A DNA stretch of 64,000 nucleotides, taken from the NCBI RefSeq assembly GCF_000276665.1, contig NW_004955417.1:27885356-27949355 (forward strand), read 5' to 3'. Shown here piece after piece: positions 1 to 11,660 of the stretch; position 1 is the first letter of the stretch, and every line of letters starts with the position of its first letter. Both the position numbers and the translations under genes were made by a program. The stretch comes from Chinchilla lanigera. Its lineage: Eukaryota; Chordata; Mammalia; Rodentia; Chinchillidae. The notes beneath the pieces are model-generated. The model saw nothing but the letters and a program-made list of their open reading frames with translations, was not told the origin of the DNA and searched no databases.

Positions 1-1377
1 TTTTAAAACTATGGTGCTAGTATTTATAAAGTAAATTCTTCCTAGAATATAATTGTGCTTTTAACTGTTAACTCTTTTACTCTCAATACTTTTAATTAAT
101 TGAAATTCACTTTTGATTATGTATCCTAGTGCTTTCTTTATTACAGTTAGGTTTTCTAGAATTTGTTGAGACTTAGATTTTGTGAGGATGCCTAAACCCC
201 TTTTTGCCTTAATAATTATTCCAAAATTTAAGGTCATGGACTAGACTTTAAAATGATTATGAATTGTCATTGATTCTTAAGAGAATATGAATGTTGCAAT
301 ATACAAGGGTTGTATATAAAATAAAAGTAGATCTGTGTATATTACTCTCTGCTTTTCAACCTTCAGGAAATTTGAGATGACTTTCGTAGTAATATTGGAC
401 TTTGACTATTGCTCTGGGATATAAAGATTCTGGAGATGCTTTTGTCAACAGACAAAACAATGGGGAGGTACAGAATAGTTTCCTGAATATACTAGGTACT
501 TTCAGGTTAGGTGAGCCCTTATTTGAATATTTTAAAATAGCAGCTAAAATGTTAATTATTCGTTCTTATTATGTCCATATCAGAAGACTTAGCAATGTAG
601 GTCCTCATTTTAGTTCAATTTTTCTGTTATCATTTCCTATTACAGCATTTTAATATATTAATATATTTAAATTTATTCAGTTATTTTAATTGCCAGCAGT
701 GGTGGTGATTACAAAACTTGAAATTTCCTGATTTTTAAGGAACTATTTAGGTTCTCAGAATCCAGACATTGAATCTTTGAGGAAAATTTGTAATTAAAAT
801 AATCTACCTTGGGCTGCTATTTTAAGACCAATAGAAATAGATTTCTGTTAAATCAGTTAAGAAATACCTCTTTATTCTTAGGGGGAAGGATCCATGTTGG
901 AATTTTCTGAAGTATTTTCATTAATTAAAAGGAGATACAGGAATTTTAAACAAAAATTAATATACTGGAATTCATTAAAGAAGTTATTAGATATCTTTTC
1001 TGAACTACTTTGAACACAAGTTTGACAGTAACAGAAAAGTTATGCAAGAAAGATGATGAGATACTATGAGATTGTAAATTTCTCACCAAAATTAATTTCT
1101 TTCCTTTATTGTTTTGTTTTTCTTTCTTTTTCATAGAGTGAACTTTTTTGTTTGAGAATAATGGTATTTTCTGCATTCTCTGCAATAAGTAGCATCTCTT
1201 TATTTATTCTCATACATATATTGATGACACATATATTGTTATTTATAGTTGCCAAATGTGGGTGTTTTCTTTACTATCTTCGGATATACTAACAAATTTG
1301 AGCTATTTTTGATTTCGATTTTGTTTAAAGAAGTTATCTTTAAATACTGTGTGGGGGTAGCTGATGCTGGCACATAT

Positions 1378-1412
1378 TGTGTGTGTGTGCATGTGTGTGT
1401 GTGTATGTGTGT
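1378..1412. repeat. (TG)n microsatellite, interrupted
   Basis: Alternating TG run broken by single GCA and TA interruptions. A simple repeat with no other visible role. Confidence 0.9.
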
Positions 1413-3227
1413 AGATGGCTTGAGTTGGTGGAGGGAGTGAAGTTAGATTTGCGTAATAAGTACCACTTGCCACTTTGTTATCTCAAATTCTAAGGTGCTA
1501 TCTAAATTGGACAAGAAATGAAAATGAACAGAGGCACGATTTTAGATTTCAAATTCTGCTATTTTTTCCTTATGGCTTAAAATTAATACAATAGAAATGT
1601 AACACTGCTAAATATTTGGAGGCACAATAAAAGTTTTACTTCTGAGTATACGTATAATGAAGTAAATTTATAGACTTTAGATTTGTAAGTGATGTTGGTT
1701 CAAGATCCATGAAATTACAATTTACTATGTGTACCATTTTCTCATTTTCTTATGACTTGAAAGGCATATGTTCTAGTACAGTGTTAGGGAAGCTTTAATA
1801 GCATATGTTTTGAAATTATATATGCATACACATCACATTCACAAAACAACGCTTATACATATAGTGCATATTTATTGTAGGAAACCTGGAAAATATGGAA
1901 AAAAGTGTAAAAATCACCTATGATGAAATATAGCTATTCACATACACATTAAATTTGTAAAAGACTGGAATAAATCTATATATAGTCTTTTGCTAGGGCA
2001 AAATTAGTTTGTCACGGTAACTTTCTGGGAATAAAATTACAATACAGTGGAAAAGTAAAATTTTAAGATTGTTGATATCTAGCCCCCAATATTTCTAAGG
2101 TTTTTTTTACCAAATTAAATTTCAATCATGTATTTAAGAAATAGATGTTGTTATTGCCCTAGAGTACGAGTAGTACTAGTAAGTAGGAATTTAAATGGGT
2201 AAGATAGAATCATTTCTATTCTTACATGACTGCTCAAGTTTATTCTCATTCTCTGCATCTGGGGAAGCATACATCCCAGGTATATTTCTCTTTGTGCGTA
2301 TAACTCTATCTCTACTGTCCTGGAGACAGTTTTATTTGCTGCAATGATGTTGGTGTTGAAAAAATATGTCTGGGCACAGAACCTCTTGGCAAACCTCTCA
2401 GAAGTCACAAGGCAGCAGTACTTTCCCATTTGTTCTGTCTTTGGACCTTTTTGCTTTTGGTGGAATTTTGTTCAGGCCCATGCCTCACTTGAAAATCATG
2501 ACATGGCTAATACCTGAAAACAGAGATAATTTGTGTAGTATGTATACTGACCATTGTAAAATATTCATGTCAGTTCATGGAATGATAGTCTCTCAAGTAG
2601 AAAATACACATGGAATGCATATTTATTTACATTTTTGTGTCCAAAGCTGTTGACTTAAAACTGTATGCAGTTTATTTTCTCTCTTGTGCTTGAATTGTGT
2701 GGTTGCTTATTCTGGGGCATAACCACAAACATGCATTAATGTATTCGGTGAGATAATCAGTCTGATCCGGGGTTTGTATATGCTGGCCTTTTCAGGGACA
2801 ACATGCTCTTATTTTGAGTATGCATTTAAAAATTGTGCCTAAAGTTTAGCATTTTCTATGTTAGAAGATTAGCTTGCAATTTTTATCATTTTAAAATTAA
2901 TTTACATGATTTAGCTAGTTTTTTGATAGGGTGTTAAGATAAAATCCAACTTTTGACATTTTTGAAGCAAGGAAAGGCTAAGAATTCTTTTTTCTATAGG
3001 AATTCATTGTACAACCCATTTTATTGACTGTTACTTTTAACTTTCTACTGTGCAATCTGTGGTTGACTTATGGTTCCAAAACTTCCCCAATTTATTTTAT
3101 TTGAATATTTTTTCTGAATTTTTTAGTAAGTATTCATTTTATACACAAATTTAAGTGGAATAAATAACTCAAGAATAGGTGCTTGTCTTTTACAGTTCCT
3201 TAAAATCTCTAGAGTTTTAAAAATAAT

Positions 3228-3326
3228 TCTTTTTTTTTGTTGTTTTTTTTTCTGGTACCGAGAATCGAACTCATGACCTTGCACTTGCCAGGCAGGCGCT
3301 GTGCCGCTGAGCTAAATCCCTAGCCC
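3228..3326 (-). mobile_element. ID SINE, minus orientation
   Basis: A T-run is followed by the reverse complement of the tRNA-Ala-derived ID core (B-box side first, ending in the reverse complement of GGGCTAGGGATTTAGCTC). It is flanked by a perfect 12-bp target-site duplication TTTAAAAATAAT at 3216-3227 and 3327-3338, so this is an intact retroposition event. Confidence 0.93.
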
Positions 3327-3926
3327 TTTAAAAATAATACTAACAAAAGATTTTTCCTTGAACTTTATACTTCTACACTTCATTGCCACAACTCCTTTAT
3401 TTTAGAAACATTGCATGAAAGCCATGACCTAAAGGTAGTAGTTAGTATAGAGAATAGTAGGAAGTGACATTAAAATGCAAAATAGATTGGGGCCTACAAG
3501 TTCAAATTCTTCATTTGTGTGAAGCGTGAATTGTCTCAAATGTTATTGGATCTTTTATGCTTAAAAAAATGACTTAGTCATTCATTACCAATTAAGTGAG
3601 GCACATATTAAGCACTTGCTCATTTTTGTATGAAGAATCTATAGTCCAGAGAGACAGAAAACAGCTTGGTGGTTGCCCAGAGACAGCAAGATGGAGGAGT
3701 GAGGAATCACTACTTAAAGTAAAGGTGTCCTTTGTGGGTGATGAAAAAGTTTTGAAATAGAGAAAGGTAATGATTCTACAGTGTTGCAAATGCAATAATT
3801 GCCACTGAATTTATTATACTTAATAAAATGTTTAATTGTATGTTTTGTGAATTTTCCTTCAACTGAAAAAATACCAAAACAAAAATGTGCTTTTCTAGCC
3901 ATATTTAGTGTATAAAACACATAGGT

Positions 3927-3955
3927 AAAGGTTACATTTTAGAAATGTAACCTTT
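3927..3955. repeat. perfect 13-bp inverted repeat, 3-nt loop
   Basis: The left arm AAAGGTTACATTT (3927-3939) is the exact reverse complement of 3943-3955, with loop TAG. It sits directly beside the ID element that starts near 3958. Function is unknown. Confidence 0.85.
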
Positions 3956-3957
3956 GC

Positions 3958-4045
3958 AGGGGCTGGCGATGTGGCTTGGTGGTAGCGTGTGCAAGACCTT
4001 GGGTTCGGTCCCCAGCATGGTGCCCTGCCCTGTCCCCCAAAAAAG
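3958..4045 (+). mobile_element. ID SINE with internal deletion
   Basis: Begins GGGGCTGGCGATGTGGCT and ends in a GGTTCGGTCCCCAGCA B-box region and short A-run. The segment between the A-box and B-box sides is shorter than in the other ID copies here, by roughly a dozen bases. Confidence 0.8.
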
Positions 4046-5336
4046 GCTGACTCTCTAAATCTGCGAGTTGTTTGTTCCAGGTCATTCGGAAATGTTTTCT
4101 TCAAATTGAAAATGCTATTGCTTTTAAAGTAAATCTTTTATCTTATGAAGTAATATGTATAAAAAATTACTTTGATATATTTGGTCTAAAAACAGATGGG
4201 AGGGCAGGAAAAATAGAATTTATTTCTAGAGTGTGTTATTAATCACTTTCTTCAGCATGTCTAATATCTGAATTTCATGCACCTTCTCTCCTGTTTGCTG
4301 AAGAATTACCCCTCACCCCGCCGTGGGTTACGTAGTTAGACATCATTAACGCACTCCGTGGCTGAGCCTGTCTTCCACTGAGCATCTCCAGGCAGAAAGG
4401 AAAATGGTTAGATGTGAAACTTCTTTGCTCCTGGGAGAGAAATATGACTCATCGTTGTATAACAGGCTGTTTTCAAGTGTGCTTTCCTTTTTGTTTTAGA
4501 TTTACAGCTAAAATAGTGTCCGTCCAGGGATAGTCAGACGTGGCAGCAGCCTTTCTGTAGCTCAGTATCTGCTTCCTTGTAGCGGTGGAGAGACAGACGG
4601 AAGACTTACCTATTTCTGGCTTCGAGAGGCAGGAGGCGCACGGGAGGAGACTTGACTGGGGAGGGACTGAACACTCTCAGGATTTGACACCACTTAGTTT
4701 CTATTATTGTGGTATTTTTAAGAAATAAAACAAAAGAAAAATTAATTAAGATACTTGATTTTATTCAGAGGATTTGGAAATACTGTAGAGTAATTTAATC
4801 AGAACTGGGCTCCATTTCCTATCATTTTATCATTTTGCCTTTTGAATGTTGGGAAGTGTTTCAAGGCCATTTATGTCTTTGTTTCCTTATCTGCAATTTG
4901 CAGAAAAATGGAGATCCTTCCCACAGTTGTTGGGAATATCATAAAGAAAAAAACCCACAAAAAACCAGATAACTCCCCCCCCTCGCAAAAAAAAAAAAAA
5001 CCTTGCTGTAAACTGTCAAAGGCTTGGGAAAATATAAAGAGCTGTACAAGTAAAGAGTAATGCGCTTTGTCAATGGTTGGCGTGTTTAGCACTAAGCAGT
5101 ATTGTCTAAAATGGTAAAAAATAATGTCTGGAAATGGTGTTCAGTGAATGCAGGGCATCCCAGTACACATATCTTAATGTGCCTATTTGTCAAAGAAATT
5201 CTAAAGCCAATATAACTAATGGGGTTTTTTTGGATTTTGTTTACGTTTATGTCATTTCAGAGAAGTCACAAATTCCCTCCATATATGGCTTTTCGTGCTT
5301 TAATACCTTTTCACCTAGCTTTTTTTTCCCCTGGTA

Positions 5337-5406
5337 CCGGGAATTGAACTCATGACCTTGCGCTTGCTAGGCAGGTGCTGTGCCGCTGAACTAAATCCCC
5401 AGCCCC
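5337..5406 (-). mobile_element. ID SINE, minus orientation
   Basis: Reverse complement of a near-consensus ID core (CTGGTACCGGGAATTGAACT then CTAAATCCCCAGCCCC). The flanking sequence TTCACCTAGCTTTTTTT occurs on both sides (from about 5320 and at 5407-5423), a target-site duplication of about 16 bp. Confidence 0.92.
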
Positions 5407-5442
5407 TTCACCTAGCTTTTTTTGTACTATTCTTTTTATATA

Positions 5443-5780
5443 CAGTTGGCCCTCCCATATCCATGGGTTTCACATCTGTGGGTTCAGCCAAGCTCGGATC
5501 GAGGGTGTTTGGAAAGCAACTGTCTGCATTAAATGTGTACATTCCTTGCCTTATTGTCAGTGTTCCCTAAACTACACCGTGCAACAGCTACTTATATAGC
5601 ATTTACCTTGTGTTAGGTATTATGCGTCAGCTACAGAAGATTTAAAGCATATGGGAGGATGTGTGCTCACTGTGTGTAAATATGACACCATTTTAGATAA
5701 AAGACTTGAACATGCATGGATTTTGTTTTTTTGTGGGGGTCCTGGAACCAGCACCTCCATGGGTAATGATATTTTAGGGT
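5443..5780 (+). mobile_element. Tigger/pogo-type DNA transposon remnant
   Basis: Begins CAGTTGGCCCTCCCATATCC after a TA, and runs through text typical of the non-autonomous Tigger-related elements shared by placental mammals, to a diverged terminal repeat near GGTCCTGGAACCAGCACCTC. The family name is from memory of consensus style; I cannot choose the subfamily. No transposase frame is present. Confidence 0.7.
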
Positions 5781-6101
5781 ATAATCTGAAATTTCTTGTT
5801 CTTTCTGAACACACAACTGAATATGTTATTTCACATTTAACTTTAATTACTGTTATGTTGACTACATTAAAATCTGATAAAACAAAATTAAATATTTTAT
5901 ATAGTTTTTATGTATTTCAGCATTTGGCAATATTAATTTATTCCTTATAATGAATTACTTAATTTACATAAATATTGTCACGGAAATATTGTACTTAAGG
6001 GATAGTCCTATGTGTTTATTTTTACTTTTGGTCTTTTAGTTCCAGCGTGTTGTCCTTTTTGGTTTTGTTTTATTGCTTTTTTCTTTAATTTTGCTTACCA
6101 G

Positions 6102-6149
6102 AGCCAAAGCCTTAGTAGAAGAACACCGCCTTTTGTTCCTAGGGTGCAG
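6102..6149 (+). CDS. RIMS2: RIMS2 cassette exon, 48 nt, upstream of C2A
   Basis: This small exon encodes SQSLSRRTPPFVPRVQ and is directly followed in frame by the IKLW start of the C2A domain in the next exon. A pyrimidine-rich tract (TTTTTTCTTTAATTTTGCTT) leads to acceptor AG at 6100-6101, and the donor is CAG|GTAAAG. It is phase 0 at both ends, so inclusion adds or removes exactly 16 residues. The peptide is basic, with an RRT motif that kinases could use (inference). RIM2 carries this type of SLSRRT...PRVQ segment between its PDZ and C2A domains, which supports the assignment. A TGCATG hexamer lies 154 nt after the exon end. I infer optional inclusion from the symmetry; no transcript data are available here. 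Confidence 0.9.
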
Positions 6150-6302
6150 GTAAAGGCCTTGTCTGCCTGATAGAAACTCAAGTTGTGTTTTATCCCTTAT
6201 CTGTATGTTTTTGGAAAATGCGTAGTAGGAAAACTTTTTGGTATGTTGCTCTAAACCATGTACTGACTTTCAAATCATTTTATGAGCCAGCTTGTAAAAT
6301 TC

Positions 6303-6308
6303 TGCATG
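6303..6308 (+). promoter_or_regulatory. possible RBFOX splicing site (TGCATG)
   Basis: UGCAUG in RNA is the binding hexamer of RBFOX splicing factors, and downstream intronic sites usually promote inclusion of neuronal exons. This copy is 154 nt past the 48-nt RIMS2 exon. A hexamer can occur by chance, so its function is inferred. Confidence 0.35.
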
Positions 6309-7810
6309 GGGGTTAGAATATTGAATACAAATTTAAAGAGACAATTTTTATTAGTGATTATATATGATAAAATCCGAAAATGTCTAGGTTTCAAAGTGGC
6401 ATTTAATGTAGATTCATTGTAGAGTGAACTTATATAAGTATTGTTTACATAAATAGCTAATTTTATACTACTGATATTTTTCTTTATTATGCTAAGTTTG
6501 CTGTCTCTTTAAATCATTCATTATACCACTGAACTTCTACATTTTCTTGCATTTTCCAAGCACTAACTCCTTGAGATTGGCAAATATATTTGTACCTTAT
6601 TTAAAATATGAATTTCATGCATGTGGCATCTAAGGTTCAACGTTTGAAAGTACGTGACTTTGTAAAGACAAAATCCCAATTGAAACAAAGTGCTGGGTCA
6701 ATTTTGTTTACATTTTATCATTCTGTTTTACTCTGATACTCGGGTACAAGTTGTTTGCCTCTTTTCACTAGCAGACCTTTCCATGGTAACGTAATGTCAA
6801 TAGAGTGTTTTAAAAAGTAGTATAATGCCTTCCTTGCTTTGCTGCATGTTTTTAAAGATTTACTGGTTTTGGATAATACTTATTTTGTTTAAATTGTAGA
6901 AGTCAGTATTCTAATTTACATTATATAATATCAAAGATTTATATATGTTGTTCAGGTTTACTATGAAAATTCAAAATGATTACATGGTAAAGCTGCGATG
7001 ATAGTCATATTAAACAATTAAAATGATTCCAAGATTTTAATAAAGAAATTAATTGAACATAAAGTTTGTCAGGACTATAATTAAAATATATATTTGTAAT
7101 GTTCTGGAGGATCAACAGCTATATTTTAACCATTCATTTTTAAAGCACAGATAAGGAATATAAGATAATGATAAAATAACCTAGGTAATAAAATTTCATG
7201 CTAACATTAAAAACTTTAATGAAAGTCTTGTTATATAAACAGAAATTAGAGTTGTTAAATGCCTAGCTTAAGGTAGTTTACAAAAAAGTATCATTTGTTT
7301 AAAGAATAAATAAAATTAAAATATATTTGTTTCCTATCTAAATTATTTTATCCTTCATATATCTGGAAAGTATAATTTAATTCAAGTACTGTCACAAAAC
7401 CATAAAAGCTGTATACCTACTGTCTGCTTGTTTGAGAAATGTGTATTAGTAAGTGATATTTTTGGTTTTCTGAGGCATAAGGAAAGAATATTCTTTTCCA
7501 ACTTATGAAATATATATCTCAAATGAATAACTTCAGAGATTTTAACTGAGCAAAAATGTTGCCTCTGAAGATGTCAAGGGCTAAGTTTCAGCTTCTCAAA
7601 CAGTTCTCAATGAAATCAATAAGCTCAAATAATGTTGCTCTTAGTCTCATAACAAGAGTAACAATAATTTCTTTATCTTTAAATGGTAAAGATTTTTGGA
7701 AATTTTTTTAACCTTTGAGAATTGTTTTTATGAGGTGATTGGTATTCATTCAGAAAGATTTTTTAATTTCTGGAAAAAAAGTGATAAGCTTTTTCATTAT
7801 TGGTGAAAGT

Positions 7811-7880
7811 AAAGAATATTATAGAAATAAATCTGAAAGAATATTATAGAAATAAATCTGAATATTATAGGAATAAATCT
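7811..7880. repeat. 25-bp tandem repeat, 2.8 copies
   Basis: Two perfect 25-bp units (7811-7835 and 7836-7860, beginning AAAGAATATTATAG) are followed by a 20-bp third copy with one change. A small local tandem duplication. Confidence 0.93.
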
Positions 7881-8202
7881 CATACATTTAGAGGCACTGT
7901 GACACAATTTGCTATGTCTTTCATTTCGTAGAGTCAGATGCCATTCATTTCTTTCTTTGTTTTCTTTAACTGGCTTTTGCCAGAAGACTATTTTATCCAT
8001 TTCCCTTCTCATTTCCTTACCCTTATCTGTGTCTATATTCTAATATTGTTAGGCAAGCAAGTATTTGAACCTTTTGCTGTCAGATACTGGACTCTTTTCT
8101 TCAGGCGTTGGTCCTTAGATCTAAAGCAGCATTTCTCCAGGTTCAGTGGATGTGAGGCTGTCCTGGAGGATTTGCTGCAGTTCAGATTCCAGTGCAAGCA
8201 GG

Positions 8203-8370
8203 GTAGCCTAAGCCTGTCCTCTCAGTGTTCTGGGAGTCTGAAGCAGAACACCATTTTTGAGCCCAGCCTGGGCAGCTGGGTGATGCCCTGTCTGAAAAAT
8301 AAAAAAATAAAGCAGGACCAGGGATATAGCTCCGTGTGAAGGCCCTGGATTTAGTCCTCACTACTAAATA
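8203..8370 (+). mobile_element. old B1-like SINE followed by ID-like piece
   Basis: Diverged B1 right-half words (GAGCCCAGCCTGGGCAGC, then CCCTGTCTGAAAAATAAA) precede an ID-like segment (ACCAGGGATATAGCTC ... CTCACTACTAAATAAG). This resembles a fused B1-ID SINE, old and degraded. Confidence 0.6.
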
Positions 8371-9624
8371 AGTAAATACATAAATTCCAATGCCGTTCTG
8401 GTTGAGTAGGTGAGATAACACTACAGCTAATGCTGCTGCGGGAGATGTATTAATCACAGTTCCAGAAACTTGTCTAGGCTCAGTTTTTGAACTTAGCAGC
8501 TGTATTAGAAAAAAGTTTTTGTTACATAATAGCAATGTAATAACTACATTAAGCATAAAGACAATACAGCACAAAGATTACAATTACAATGAATTACAAT
8601 TTTTATAATTTGAATATTTCTTATTCTTGTTCCAGAAAGAGGGCTACTTTCTTTTAGCAAAAAAGCAAATAAATGATACTTCTTTTGGGGCTGTCAGCCC
8701 ACTCTCTGACTCCAGAGTTGTTCAGTTTCTCATCTAGAACATGAGTGAGGCTGTCAGCAAAGCCATGGTGGATTTGGAACTGAACTGCCAGTGTTTCATA
8801 TTTAACCAGAAATTTATTTTTTACCTGTAATTCTCAAGTGCTAAATTTCTGGTTCCATTTTAGTTTCAAGGAAGTGGTCGGAGATCTGTGGAGTTCTGAG
8901 CCCGAGCCAGGGCTCTCACAAGTCTTTTATACAGCACCATCAGCTGGCTAGGAGGGAAGGCCGGAAGTCTGTATGTGGGAGGCACAACTACTGAGACAAA
9001 AGAATTCCACAGCTAGATGTGACGTTCAGTCCTTAATTAGGGCACTGTAAAGTTACTCACATTTTCGCACTTCAGGTTATAAAATGAAATCTTATTAGGG
9101 TAAGGATATGATGCATTTGCTTCACAAGAGACTTTACGTCTGAGTAAGAAAAACTAAAAACATGAAGTAATTATAATTTTGAATATGAACTGAAGAAATC
9201 TATTGGCTAATGCTACTAGTAAATCATCTTTACTTACAATCTTTGAAATGTCTTTTGATATGGGATATCATAAAACATTTGTTGGAAATTCCCTATCAAT
9301 AACATATTAATAAATTACTACCTACCCAATTCTTTTTTTGTCACTTATTCTGAACTCATTATAGAGGAAACAAAAATGAATTGAAGCAATTCAGGCTTAG
9401 GGAAAGATATAGAGCAATAATTGTGTTTAAAGACCTTAATTATGATAGTGTTATTATGATGTGCATGTTAATAATCACATTACAATAATGGAAAGCATAT
9501 AGTGATTTATCAATGAAACCAAAATATCTTATATTTGGTTCTTATATTCGTTGAAGTTATTAGTATATTCTTACATGCATTTGGTAAATATTTGAGCTGA
9601 TAAATTATTACTTTTGCTTTTCAG

Positions 9625-9755
9625 ATAAAACTATGGTTTGACAAGGTTGGTCACCAATTAATAGTTACAATTTTGGGAGCAAAGGACCTTCCTTCCAGGG
9701 AAGATGGGAGGCCAAGGAATCCTTATGTTAAAATTTACTTTCTTCCAGATAGAAG
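9625..9755 (+). CDS. RIMS2: RIMS2 exon: C2A domain, first part
   Basis: The 131-nt exon starts in phase 0 and ends after two bases of a Ser codon. It encodes IKLWFDKVGHQLIVTILGAK, DLPSREDGRPRNPYVKIYFL and PDR: beta strands 1-3 and the first top loop of the RIM C2A domain. Splice sites are TTTTCAG|ATA and AAG|GTATGG. In calcium-binding C2 domains the loop reads SDPYVK; here it is RNPYVK, so an acidic ligand is missing, in keeping with the known calcium-independent C2A of RIM proteins. RIM proteins act at the presynaptic active zone, tethering vesicles and calcium channels. The wording FDKVGHQLIVTILGAKDLP fits RIM2 better than RIM1. The exon is too short and interrupted to appear as a long open frame. 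Confidence 0.96.
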
Positions 9756-10604
9756 GTATGGCTGGAAAACAGAAATAAATGTCCTTGAAAATAAGTGGGA
9801 AAATGTTGATAGCAATGGGTGTTTCAATTCTTAGAGCACATTTCCTGTATCATACTAGTTAGATACTTGTGAAATTTAACATAAATCTAATAGCATTTTT
9901 AGGAGTCAAAATAGTGACAGTCAATATTTGGGATTGTTTTAGTGCTTATGTAAAATGTTACATATTTTATTTAATGTTTTAGGCACGTGTGTATGACTTC
10001 TGGAATATTATGTTTTTATCTATAAAAATCATTAATATTTATGCCCCTTCATATAAAAATTTTAGTACAACATATAGAATCAAAAAATTGGTAAGAGTGC
10101 TAAAGAGTATTTATATTCCTCTCCAAATCGTACCTCCTCTTACCAAAGGACTGCTTTACTTTGTTCTACAGAATTAAAAAGTGCGCTTTGTATTTCATTA
10201 CCCCAGGGAACTCTGCCTTCTTCAAGCACTATTTGCGTTAAATACATGGTAAATAGGTCCATTGAAACTGTAATTATTGTTGAGTTTTAAGGAACTGCAG
10301 AAATTACTGAGTCCTCTTTCTGTATAATATTGAAATTCTTCCTAAAATAGTCATCTTTCTGAGAACATTTTTCAGTTTTTAAAGAAAGGTGATGGCTTAT
10401 TTTTCTATTCCCCTTCAGATTTTGTTATCAATCATTATTAAATTAGCAAGTGTCTGTTAAATATGTCTTGGCTTTTTTGGAAGGAACTCTTGACAGGGAC
10501 TTAGAATTCATTCTTTCATGAATGAAATGTAAGTAAATAGTAAATATCTGTTACAATTTTTAGAAGGGATAGGGAGAGAAAGAGATCACAAATTGTTGTC
10601 CTTA

Positions 10605-10905
10605 TTATTATGAGTTGAATATCTTTTATCCAAAATGCTGGAGATAGAAGTATTGTGAATTTCACATTTTTTCATACTTTGGAATACTTACATATACTGT
10701 ACTTACCTTGAAGAAGAGACACAAATGTAAACACAAAATTTATTTATGTGTCATAGGGAACACACACGTTTATCTCCTGAAGATAATTCTGTATAGTATT
10801 TTTAATAATTTGGTGTGGAATTGTCCACTGTGACATCATGTAAGAATTCAGAAAGCTGCAGATTTTGGACCATTTCGATTTTTGGATTAGCAATGCTCAG
10901 CCTTT
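10605..10905 (+). mobile_element. Tigger-type DNA transposon remnant
   Basis: Begins near GAGTTGAATATCTTTTATCC and ends near TTTGGATTAGCAATGCTC, the paired ends typical of a short non-autonomous Tigger-related element common in mammals. The internal text (TTTAATAATTTGGTGTGGAA) also fits. Highly diverged; subfamily not assigned. Confidence 0.6.
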
Positions 10906-11209
10906 GTTTTGTTCCTATTATTTAGTTATTATACTTAGTATGACTTCTATTCCACGTACATTGAGAAAAAAATCTACATGGGTTTGCAGTGCTGTTTTCC
11001 TACAGGTGACTGCACAGTTAGCCGTGGTACATGATGCGCCATCTTTTTTTCCAAGTGTCTTAGCAGAACTCATTATCATTATAATTTAAAGGCAGCTTGC
11101 TGCCACTTTAAGTACAATGCTTGGGAAACGTCCAATATCTCTTGATTATGCAAGCCACATCTACATTAGGCACTGAAACTTTTAAAGACGTGACCTCATT
11201 TCCAAGTCA

Positions 11210-11660
11210 CCTTAGCCCCTTTGTTCCCTCCGCTCCTGTTTCCCGGCTGTGCAGCTTTCTGTGGTGTGACACGATGCCCAGATAAAGGCCTTCCCAGCGG
11301 AGGCGTCCTTTCCGCTTGCAGCGGCAGGGGTTTCGGTCCCTGGTCGCGTGCCCCAGTGCTTTGTTCTGTGCCCCACATTGCGTTGCTGTGGGGCAAAGCT
11401 GCCTGACACCTGGTGGTGGCCGGGAAGCAGCGAGGGGATGGCGCGGCTCTCAGGTCCCCTCGAGACCTCTCCCTCCAGGGGCTCCAACACCCCTGGCTAC
11501 TCCCAGCTCCCCAGAGGGATGTCAGCTGGCCACCGTGCCTTCTGCACATGCGCCTGGGAGAGACCTTTAAAGTCCAGACCGAGGCACCACACCTCTGTTT
11601 CTATCCAGTCATTGATCTCGTCCATTCTCCATATAGGACACGTGTGTCCCCGGGGAACAT
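11210..11660. other. GC-rich, CpG-bearing intronic block
   Basis: Roughly 450 bp with about 60% GC and about 20 CpG dinucleotides by eye count, set in AT-rich intron. Several overlapping open frames run on both strands (for example 11348-11677 + and 11196-11549 -), but such frames are expected in GC-rich sequence and none shows a domain I recognise. It could be a CpG-island-like regulatory element, an internal promoter, or the remnant of an inserted gene copy. Confidence 0.5.

Larger units (their letters stand above)
1..6101 (+). other. RIMS2: RIMS2 intron (5' part of window)
   Basis: AT-rich intronic DNA upstream of the first visible exon. I looked for the preceding RIMS2 coding sequence (the region after the PDZ domain) and did not find it, so that exon lies upstream of the window. 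The stretch holds a TG microsatellite, three ID SINEs, a 13-bp perfect hairpin and a Tigger-like DNA transposon remnant, listed separately. The rest is unclassified and has no convincing open frame. Confidence 0.75.
6150..9624 (+). other. RIMS2: RIMS2 intron
   Basis: AT-rich intron between the 48-nt exon and the first C2A exon. Apart from a 25-bp tandem repeat, an old B1/ID composite and the TGCATG motif, I see nothing I can classify. The acceptor at its end is TTTTGCTTTTCAG. Confidence 0.85.

Noticed and set aside
7938..8574. Frames of 133 (+) and 130 (-) codons
   Set aside because: Both run through a B1/ID composite SINE and carry SINE-derived words; not genes.
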